A stretch of 11,641 bases of DNA, taken from assembly GCA_934869045.1 (NCBI GenBank), contig CAKXAF010000053.1, positions 1-11,641 on the forward strand. Reading direction: 5' to 3'. Below the pieces are notes generated by a model, which was given only the letters and a program-made list of their open reading frames with translations, searched no databases and was not told where the DNA came from. Each line of letters opens with the position of its first letter. Within the stretch, counting starts at the first letter, position 1. Made by a program: the position numbers and the translations under genes. Positions 1 through 5,227 of the stretch are shown one piece after another. The stretch is from an uncultured Nitrososphaerota archaeon. GTDB taxonomy: Bacteria > Bacillota > Clostridia > Oscillospirales > Ruminococcaceae.

Positions 1-407
1 ACCTTTCCCAGCGCATCGACGTCTACCGGAAAATCGCTTCTATCAAAGACGAAGCCGACAGCCTGGATCTGGTCGACGAGCTTATCGACCGCTTTGGAGA
101 ACCGCCCCAGGCGGTCAAGGGGCTGGTCGACGTGGCACTGCTGCGGAACACCGCGGCCCGGTTCGGCTTTAAGGAGATCAACCAGAAAACCGACGCCCTC
201 CACCTGATCCCGGAGCGGTTCGACCTGAATCTTGCCGGAGCGCTGGCTGCACGGATGAAGGGACGGGTGCTGGTCAACGCTGGTGCATCCCCGTATATCG
301 CTGTCAAGCTCAAGGGGCAGAATTCCCTGGACACCCTGCGCGATGTGATGGCGACCCTGCAGGCCATCGCCCGCGATTTTGAAACGCCCGCCGAAGCAAA
401 GCAATGA
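1..407 (+). CDS. mfd: Transcription-repair coupling factor Mfd, C-terminal end (partial)
   Basis: This is the last 134 codons of a gene that enters from the left edge; the reading frame starts at base 3 and stops with TGA at 405-407. The translated start (LSQRIDVYRKIASIKDEA, then a DELIDRFGEPP segment about 20-30 residues in) matches the end of the Mfd helicase/TRCF C-terminal region, where the R-x-x-x-Y-[RK]-[RK]-[IL] and D-E-[LI]-x-D-R-[FY]-G-x-x-P pattern is highly conserved. Mfd is the cytoplasmic ATP-dependent translocase that removes RNA polymerase stalled at DNA lesions and recruits UvrA. Only the C-terminal regulatory domain is visible; the helicase motifs lie outside the window. The tail ends normally (ETPAEAKQ), with no sign of truncation. 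An ATG overlaps the stop codon (ATGA at 404-407) but opens only a 20-codon frame. Confidence 0.9.
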   Translation, partial: LSQRIDVYRKIASIKDEADSLDLVDELIDRFGEPPQAVKGLVDVALLRNTAARFGFKEINQKTDALHLIPERFDLNLAGALAARMKGRVLVNAGASPYIAVKLKGQNSLDTLRDVMATLQAIARDFETPAEAKQ

Positions 408-615
408 AACTTTCTCTGTACCAGGCCAAAACGGTCCCGCTGCGGGAGCAGATAGGGCGGATATAGAATTGGCCTCTACGGTATCTACGCTTCTTTCATC
501 ATTATTAAAATGATATGCAGCGTTCAAAGGAATCCAATTGGTATCGAGCGGCATAATTGAATGGACTTTTTAAAAAGCCGTATCACCCGTTTTCTGTTTT
601 TGAAAGGAGCATTTC
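408..615. other. Intergenic region between mfd and the alcohol dehydrogenase gene
   Basis: About 200 bases, more AT-rich from 467 onward than the flanking genes. It contains a short inverted repeat (ATCATT / AATGAT, roughly 498-513) and a perfect 12-base palindrome CTTTTTAAAAAG (566-577). Neither has a GC-rich stem followed by a T run, so neither is a convincing terminator. I found no good -35/-10 pair for the downstream gene: TTGAAT (557-562) with TATCAC 18 bases later is too weak to call. The only tiny frame is 404-466 (20 codons), which overlaps the mfd stop. Confidence 0.6.
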
Positions 616-1791
616 ATGAACAATTTTACGTTTCACACACCCACCAAAGTCTTTTTCGGAAAAGGTACCGAGAAGCAGGTGGGGGAGATCATCAAATCCT
701 ACGGCTTCTCCAAGGTGTTGTTCCACTACGGATCCGGCAGCATCAAACGCTCGGGGCTTTACGACACGGTGACTGCCTCCCTGAGGGAGGCAGGGATTTC
801 CTTTGTGGAACTGGGCGGCGTAGAGGCCAATCCCAAGCTCTCTCTGGCGCGGAAGGCGGCGGAACTGGCCCGGAACGAAAAGGCAGACATGATCCTGGCA
901 GTCGGCGGCGGCAGCGTGCTGGATTCCGCCAAGGCGGCGGCTGCTGCTGCTTACAACAACTGCGACCCCTGGGAATTTTCCTCCAAAAAGCGGGCGCCGG
1001 AGAAGGCCTTGCCGGTGGGGACCATCCTGACCCTGGCGGCGTCGGGCAGCGAAATGAGCGACTCCTGCGTGCTGACCAATGAGGATGGCTGGCTCAAACG
1101 GGGGTTCAACGCGCCCTGCAACCGGCCGCTGTTCTCCATTCTCAATCCCGAACTGACCTACACGGTGAGCAAGTACCAGACCGGCTGCGGCATTGTGGAC
1201 ATCATGATGCATACGCTGGAACGGTATTTCTCCCTGAACGGAGATAACCCCCTCACGGATGCGCTGGCAGAGGGGCTGCTGCGCACCGTCGTTGAGCAAG
1301 GGAAACGGGCTATCCGGGATCCAAAGGATTACGAGGCCCGGGCGGCGCTGATGTGGGCGGGCAGCCTTTCCCACAACGGGCTGACCGGCTGCGGAAAAAC
1401 CTTTATGATGCGGTGCCACCAGCTGGAACATGAGCTTTCCGGAGCCTACGACCGGGTGGCCCACGGCGCGGGGCTGGCGGTAATCTTCCCGGCCTGGGCC
1501 AAATATATCTACCGGTACAATGTGTCCCGGTTCGCCCAGTACGCCGTCAACGTCTGGGGACTCCCCATGAACTTTGAGCATCCGGAACGGACCGCCCTGG
1601 AAGGGATCCAGGCGACGGAGGCCTACTTCCAGTCCATCGGGATGCCGGTCCGGCTTTCGGAGCTGGATGTGGATGGCGCCAAGTTTGACGAGATGGCGGA
1701 AAAGTGTACCTTCTTCGGCAAACGGACGCTGCCGGACTATATCGAGCTGGGCAAAAAAGAGATGCTGGACATCTACCGACTCTGCCTGTAA
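616..1791 (+). CDS. Iron-containing alcohol dehydrogenase (butanol dehydrogenase/YqhD-like)
   Basis: The 391-residue product has the usual length for a group III Fe-dependent alcohol dehydrogenase, a cytoplasmic NAD(P)H-linked enzyme that interconverts aldehydes or ketones and alcohols. The N-terminal dinucleotide-binding domain carries the opening pattern F-x-x-P-T-K-V-x-F-G-x-G (residues 4-17) and the GGGSVLDSAKA cofactor loop (97-107). The C-terminal helical domain carries the metal ligands: D195 and H199 in GIVDIMMHTLERY, H268 in CHQLEHELSG, and H283 in VAHGAGLA. This pattern matches the BdhA/YqhD/YugJ branch better than the FucO or glycerol dehydrogenase branches. Compared with YqhD there appears to be one extra residue between the last two histidine ligands. 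The start is chosen at 616 because AAAGGAG (603-609) lies six bases upstream. It begins a tight + strand cluster, with the next gene four bases after its stop. Substrate and NADH/NADPH preference cannot be read from sequence. Confidence 0.92.
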   Translation: MNNFTFHTPTKVFFGKGTEKQVGEIIKSYGFSKVLFHYGSGSIKRSGLYDTVTASLREAGISFVELGGVEANPKLSLARKAAELARNEKADMILAVGGGSVLDSAKAAAAAAYNNCDPWEFSSKKRAPEKALPVGTILTLAASGSEMSDSCVLTNEDGWLKRGFNAPCNRPLFSILNPELTYTVSKYQTGCGIVDIMMHTLERYFSLNGDNPLTDALAEGLLRTVVEQGKRAIRDPKDYEARAALMWAGSLSHNGLTGCGKTFMMRCHQLEHELSGAYDRVAHGAGLAVIFPAWAKYIYRYNVSRFAQYAVNVWGLPMNFEHPERTALEGIQATEAYFQSIGMPVRLSELDVDGAKFDEMAEKCTFFGKRTLPDYIELGKKEMLDIYRLCL

Positions 1792-1795
1792 TCCC

Positions 1796-2344
1796 ATGAA
1801 GAAGCTGTATATTACCGGCTCCGTGGGAAGTGGAAAGACGACGCTGGCCCGGGAGCTGGGCTGTCGGGGGTTCCCTTTTTTTGAGCTGGATCAGGTGGTT
1901 TATCAGCCGGACCCTGCCGACCCGTCGGACAATGTCAAACGGTCGGCAGAGGAACGGGACGCGCTGTTTGATGGAATCCTTGCCCGGGAGAGCTGGGTCA
2001 TGGAGGATGCAGGGCGGGCCTGCTTTATCCGAGGCATGGAGGAGGCCGATGCTGTGATCCTTCTGGAGCCTCCGGCGCTGCTCCGGGACTGGAGAATCCT
2101 GCGGCGGTGGGTGCGGCAGAGGCTGGGCAGGGAATGCTGCGGATACCGGCCGGATTTTCTGATGCTGCGGCTAATGTTCCGATGGCGGCGGAACTATGAC
2201 AGCGGCAAGGACGGCCTCAAGGAGCGGCTGAAGCCATTTTCCGGGAAGCTGTTGGTGCTGCGGTCGGGCCGGGAAGTCCGGGATTTTTTGACGGAGGAAG
2301 GACATGGCGGATTATCGGGCGCTTCTACGGGTTCTGGAGAATGA
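1796..2344 (+). CDS. P-loop nucleotide kinase-like protein (FlaR/DNA topology modulation family)
   Basis: The 182-residue cytoplasmic protein opens with beta strand KLYITG and a clear Walker A loop, GSVGSGKTT (residues 8-16). An acidic FFELD segment follows (28-32) and then a W-V-x-E-D motif (67-71). An arginine-rich stretch at 97-131 resembles the LID region of adenylate-kinase-like enzymes. These features and the length match the small AAA/adenylate-kinase-like group annotated as topology modulation protein FlaR; the true substrate of that group is not well established. The start is the first ATG, four bases after the dehydrogenase stop. No Shine-Dalgarno sequence is visible, so translation is probably coupled to the upstream gene. 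The last 13 codons overlap the next gene by 41 bases. The tail after DFLTEE (GHGGLSGASTGSGE) looks non-conserved, and a T6 run at 2284-2289 precedes it, so the tail may be an overrun. Confidence 0.72.
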   Translation: MKKLYITGSVGSGKTTLARELGCRGFPFFELDQVVYQPDPADPSDNVKRSAEERDALFDGILARESWVMEDAGRACFIRGMEEADAVILLEPPALLRDWRILRRWVRQRLGRECCGYRPDFLMLRLMFRWRRNYDSGKDGLKERLKPFSGKLLVLRSGREVRDFLTEEGHGGLSGASTGSGE

Positions 2345-3020
2345 GCGGCCGGGACGGGCGGTTTTTTTTGAATATGCCCTGAACCGGGAGCTGGCGGAAC
2401 AGCTGATTTGGCGGAGGGGAACCCATCTTTGGGAAACGGAGGCTGCCCGGGTGCAAACCCTGGCGGACGCGGCGGCAGCAGCCGGGTTCGACTGTGCGGC
2501 GGCGGAGCTAGCATTTTCAGATGGTTTTCCCGGGCTTCGCGGGCTACAGCTGGCGGAGGGTATGAAACTGGCCGCCGGGCTTTCCGGATCGGCAGACCCG
2601 GATATGCTTGAGGAGCGGTATCGGGTACTGGCGGGTGAGGATGCAGTATGCGCGGTGATCGTCCGGAATGTTCCATGTGGAACGCCGGAGAAGTACCGCC
2701 GCTTTGCCGGGGCGGTTCACCGAGCAGGAAAGCCCTGCATCTGGGCGGACAGTTCCAGTCAGCCCATCCCCTTGGAGGAACTGGCTGACTGCGGATTTGA
2801 CGGGATCCATTTGACAGAGTCCTATGGCGTACCCATGGAGGTGCTTCTGGATAGGTTTGGGAAGCGCTGGGCGCTGCTGGGGGACACCCGGTTTTCCTGG
2901 CTCGTCCGGCAAAAACCTCGGGATATCATTGACTACTGTCAGGGGCTTTTCCAGCGAACCGGCGGAAAGGGGTATGCTTTCGGTACGGGGAATCCGGAGG
3001 GCCGACCATTCCATATTTGA
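2304..3020 (+). CDS. Uroporphyrinogen decarboxylase-like TIM-barrel protein, probably frameshifted near the 3' end
   Basis: The 238-residue product resembles the UroD/corrinoid-methyltransferase (MtaA/CmuA-like) superfamily. It has an E-T-E-A-A-R-V-x-T-L-A-D-A-A helix near residues 44-57, a strand-plus-acid segment GFDGIHLTE (164-172), and LLGDTRFSWL followed by GYAFGTGN (191-200, 223-230), which matches the family's G-x-[IL]-D-T near the end and its terminal G-x-G-N loop. It is short and divergent, and I cannot say whether it decarboxylates porphyrins, transfers methyl groups, or does neither. GGAGGAAGG (2293-2301) precedes the ATG at 2304, supporting this start inside the end of the kinase gene. 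After G-T-G-N the present frame gives only PEGRPFHI and stops. The frame beginning at 2990 instead continues with PTIPYLSYVAILSAYL to a stop at 3080-3082, which looks like the normal family C-terminus (P-x-Y-x-x-x-x-x-[AM]-[IL]). One missing base near 2993-2994 would explain this. Confidence 0.65.
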   Translation: MADYRALLRVLENERPGRAVFFEYALNRELAEQLIWRRGTHLWETEAARVQTLADAAAAAGFDCAAAELAFSDGFPGLRGLQLAEGMKLAAGLSGSADPDMLEERYRVLAGEDAVCAVIVRNVPCGTPEKYRRFAGAVHRAGKPCIWADSSSQPIPLEELADCGFDGIHLTESYGVPMEVLLDRFGKRWALLGDTRFSWLVRQKPRDIIDYCQGLFQRTGGKGYAFGTGNPEGRPFHI

Positions 3021-3082
3021 GTTATGTAGCTATTCTTAGCGCGTATCTTCGGGGGAAGGAGGGAACGAATTCAACTACTTAA

Positions 3083-3357
3083 TGTTTATTTTTTAAAAAT
3101 TATACTCTTATGTGTTATTCCAAAGCAAATCCCCCGCCCTTTCCGGTTTTTTTCGGTCAGGGACGGGGGATTTTATTGCACTTTCAGCGCATTGGGATTC
3201 AAGGCTGGCTGGGGACTCTCCGATTGAATTGGAGCGGGGGATCGGTCTATGCGGCGGCTTTGGCCGTGGCCGCAATGAGGACGGACAAAATCCCCAAGCG
3301 ATCAGCCGGATGGAAGCATCTGCTTCCTCCAGAGGGTGTCTCCTTTCCAAAAGGCGC
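3083..3357. other. Intergenic region between convergent genes
   Basis: This stretch separates the UroD-like gene (+) from the ABC permease gene (-). An AT-rich segment (3080-3120) is followed by the terminator-like hairpin at 3127-3173. From 3174 to 3357 the sequence is GC-rich and lies beyond the permease stop on the - strand. It holds one compact inverted repeat (GGAAGCA / TGCTTCC, 3312-3327) and short open frames in several phases, none of which I recognise as a protein family. I cannot assign it a function. Confidence 0.55.
3127..3173. terminator. Bidirectional terminator-like hairpin
   Basis: The left arm AAATCCCCCGCCCT (3127-3140) pairs with the right arm AGGGACGGGGGATTT (3159-3173) with one bulged base, giving a strong GC stem flanked by A/T runs. 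On the + strand the stem runs into ATTTTATTG, which would end the dehydrogenase/kinase/UroD-like transcript. On the - strand it runs into ATTTGCTTTGG, a weaker U tract, about 185 bases beyond the permease stop. Termination of the + strand cluster is the more convincing use. Confidence 0.7.
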
Positions 3358-4152
3358 CTACACCAGTTTTTTCCGCTTGAACCGTATGGCGGAGCCGACT
3401 GCGGCAAGGAAGCAGACGGCCACCGCGATCCCGGCGGATACGGCATAATCTGCTGCCTCAATACTCTCGAAATTGGAGGCGTGGGCGATCAGAGCGTAGG
3501 GGTTATATTGATTTTTCCCCAGCATGCTCAAGGCCATATTGAGCAGGGTTGTGGAACCGTATAGTACCGCCACCCAGATGCCCGCCTTGCCGGTGGCGCA
3601 GCCCAGTCCCAGAAGAAGGCTGACTTGAAACGCGATGAACAGGGCCAAGGCCAAAGCTGGAAGCAGGACCTTGGAAAGAGGAATTGTCTCCCCGGAAAAG
3701 AGCAGAGCCGACGCGCCGTAGGCTGTGAAAAATCCTGCAAAGGTCAAAAGCATAGCCAGAGGCGGATAAACTAAAAATTTTGCGTAGATATAGCACTCCC
3801 GGTCAAAGCCCAAGGTGATGGGAATGATGCAGTTACGTTTTTTCTGCTCGCCGCCTGCTGCGCGCATCAGGAGCAGAAAGGCTACCAGCAGGCAGGTGTT
3901 CACGCAATCGCCGACAAATGCGGAAAGCCCCATGGACTGGTTCATGACCAGGGAGAGGGACATACCCGGCATTCCTTCCAATTCGGAAAGCTCCGGAACG
4001 CTGTTCATGATCTTCAGCAGGAAGCCTACGCCCCGGATAACCAGGGGATCCAGAACGCCAAATCCCACAAAGGTCAAAAGCAAAGCGATCAGCCGGTGAG
4101 TCCGGCTCAGCTCCAACCATTCTTTTTTAACTCCAGCTGTTAGCTGCCGCAT
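3358..4152 (-). CDS. ABC-2-type transporter permease
   Basis: The 264-residue product is an integral membrane protein with about six predicted membrane segments (roughly residues 20-40, 76-97, 125-152, 162-184, 190-210 and 236-256) and a short basic C-terminus (RFKRKKLV). The stretch GEQKKRNCIIPITLGFDREC (101-120), followed by the start of a long hydrophobic helix, matches the cytoplasmic coupling-helix pattern of ABC-2 permeases (E-x-x-x-G-x-x-x-x-x-L-P-x-S-R). It partners with the ATPase encoded just upstream; their reading frames overlap by 26 bases, implying one transcript and coupled translation. The pair resembles exporters of the YtrB/BcrA/NatA type. The substrate (peptide, lipid, ion or antibiotic) cannot be read from sequence. 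The start ATG at 4150-4152 is chosen because it gives a charged N-terminus ahead of the first helix. Confidence 0.85.
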   Translation of the reverse strand: MRQLTAGVKKEWLELSRTHRLIALLLTFVGFGVLDPLVIRGVGFLLKIMNSVPELSELEGMPGMSLSLVMNQSMGLSAFVGDCVNTCLLVAFLLLMRAAGGEQKKRNCIIPITLGFDRECYIYAKFLVYPPLAMLLTFAGFFTAYGASALLFSGETIPLSKVLLPALALALFIAFQVSLLLGLGCATGKAGIWVAVLYGSTTLLNMALSMLGKNQYNPYALIAHASNFESIEAADYAVSAGIAVAVCFLAAVGSAIRFKRKKLV

Positions 4153-5053
4153 GGGCTTTCACCACCTTCAAATAAATTTGCTCCAGAGTCGGGCGGGCAA
4201 GCTCGTACCGCTGGACGGTCAGACCGTTGTCCGCCAAAAGGCGGAACAGCTCGCGGTTTCCGGCGTCCAGGTCTCCGGAAACCGTCACATAACAGCTGCT
4301 GCCGGAGCCTTCCACCTTTTCCGCAAAGGGGAGCGCGGCTATTTTTTCCCGGACAGCAGGGGAGAGGTCCGCCTCAAAACCGATGATGTGAGCCGCGTTT
4401 TCCCGCAGCAGGTCGCTCACCTTCCCCTCCAGACGGAGAGTGCCCTGGTGGAGGATGCCCACCCGATCCGCCACCCGTTCCACATCGGAGAGGATGTGTG
4501 TGGACAGAATCACGGTTTTCCCCATTTCCTTCAGACGGGCGATGATCTGCATCACGTCGGCACGGCCCTGGGGGTCCAGGGCCGAGGTCGGCTCATCGAG
4601 AAGGATGATCTCCTTACCGGAGTAGAGCGCACAGCCGATGCCCACGCGCTGTTTCATACCCCGGGAAAAGCCCTTGATCTTCTGGTCAATGGCCGGCGCC
4701 AGGCCGATGAGGGAGATCACTTCTCCAGTACGCTTTTCTACATCTCCCTCGTAGCCGCAGGCCGCCGCAATGTAGCGAAAGTATTCCCGGCAGGTCATGT
4801 ACTCAAAAAATTCCGGGGACTCCGGCAGATAGCCGATGGAGAGGGTTTCCATCTGCCCGTCGGGGTGGCCGTCAATGAAAATGCTGCCGCTGTCCTTGGC
4901 GAGAAGGCCGGTGATGATGTTCATGGTGGTGGTTTTTCCAGCGCCGTTTTCCCCCAGGAAGCCGTAAATCTCCCCGGCGTTCACCGTCATGGAAAGACCG
5001 TCCAGGACCTTCTTGCTGCCATAGGATTTCCGAAGATCACGAATTGTAATCAT
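4127..5053 (-). CDS. ABC transporter ATP-binding protein (CcmA/YtrB/BcrA type)
   Basis: The 308-residue ATPase carries all the ABC motifs: Walker A GENGAGKTT (34-42), a YLPE segment at the Q-loop position (75-78, with Glu where Gln is usual, as is common in this exporter subgroup), the signature FSRGMKQR (129-136), Walker B EIILLDEP (148-155), the D-loop SALD, and the switch histidine H186 in LSTHIL. About 90 residues follow the nucleotide-binding domain, with beta-rich content and a closing P-T-L-E-Q-I-Y-L motif typical of ABC-2 exporter ATPases. AAGGAG on the - strand (5061-5066) lies seven bases before the ATG. It is the first gene of a two-gene operon with the permease. A perfect-consensus promoter with overlapping inverted repeats lies just upstream, which suggests tight repression. 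Confidence 0.93.
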   Translation of the reverse strand: MITIRDLRKSYGSKKVLDGLSMTVNAGEIYGFLGENGAGKTTTMNIITGLLAKDSGSIFIDGHPDGQMETLSIGYLPESPEFFEYMTCREYFRYIAAACGYEGDVEKRTGEVISLIGLAPAIDQKIKGFSRGMKQRVGIGCALYSGKEIILLDEPTSALDPQGRADVMQIIARLKEMGKTVILSTHILSDVERVADRVGILHQGTLRLEGKVSDLLRENAAHIIGFEADLSPAVREKIAALPFAEKVEGSGSSCYVTVSGDLDAGNRELFRLLADNGLTVQRYELARPTLEQIYLKVVKAHAAANSWS

Positions 5054-5066
5054 GGCAAGGCTCCTT

Positions 5067-5098
5067 TTGTATTATTTGTATTATTGATTATAATACAA
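5067..5098. promoter_or_regulatory. Candidate operator: three TTGTATTA half-sites (GntR/YtrA-like)
   Basis: TTGTATTA occurs at 5067-5074 and 5076-5083 as a direct repeat with a nine-base period. Its reverse complement TAATACAA occurs at 5091-5098. The second and third copies form a perfect 8-base inverted repeat with a 7-base spacer (5076-5098) that covers the -10 box of the ABC operon promoter. The first copy lies next to the ribosome binding site. This layout fits repression by a dimeric regulator. Members of the GntR/YtrA subfamily often control such ABC pairs, but no regulator gene lies in this window. Confidence 0.6.
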
Positions 5099-5115
5099 TA
5101 AAATCAGATTGTCAA
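5087..5115 (-). promoter_or_regulatory. Sigma-A promoter of the ABC transporter operon
   Basis: Read on the - strand, TTGACA (5110-5115) and TATAAT (5087-5092) are exact consensus hexamers separated by 17 bases. The start of transcription would fall near 5080, giving a leader of about 27 bases before the ATPase ATG. So strong a core promoter with an inverted repeat over its -10 box suggests the operon is normally held off by a repressor. Confidence 0.85.
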
Positions 5116-5139
5116 GAAAAACTGCTCGAAATGTCGCAA

Positions 5140-5194
5140 CGGCCTGCTGAACTGTCACGAAATGCTTCGGATACCGTTCAACAGGCCGCTTTTT
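5140..5194 (+). terminator. Terminator-like hairpin with T5 tract (+ strand orientation)
   Basis: CGGCCTGCTGAAC (5140-5152) pairs with GTTCAACAGGCCG (5176-5188) with one mismatch, and the loop contains a nested CGAA / TTCG pair. On the + strand the stem is followed by CTTTTTGG. That T run is on the wrong side for the metallophosphoesterase gene, which is read on the - strand and is the expected user. On the - strand the lone mismatch becomes a G-U pair, but only TT follows the stem. It may serve both directions imperfectly, or end a short + strand RNA. Confidence 0.55.
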
Positions 5195-5227
5195 GGTTAT
5201 ATAATTGATAATTTATACAAATAGTAT

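Noticed and set aside
436..448. Inverted repeat TCCCGC-T-GCGGGA after mfd
   Set aside because: The stem is short, the central loop is impossible without opening pairs, and no T tract follows, so it is not called as the mfd terminator.
566..577. Perfect palindrome CTTTTTAAAAAG upstream of the alcohol dehydrogenase
   Set aside because: A simple A/T palindrome in an AT-rich leader can arise by chance; there is no matching second site and no promoter overlap.
583..1797. 404-codon open frame on the - strand
   Set aside because: It lies opposite the alcohol dehydrogenase, whose motifs and ribosome binding site are clear. The - frame product has no recognisable domain and is a GC-driven shadow.
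3108..3564. Overlapping short open frames on both strands between the UroD-like and permease genes
   Set aside because: They run through the terminator hairpin and into the permease gene, and give Pro/Arg- or Ser-rich sequences with no recognisable family.
4151..5101. 316-codon open frame on the + strand
   Set aside because: It is antisense to the ABC ATPase, which has all its motifs. The + frame has no recognisable domain and no ribosome binding site.
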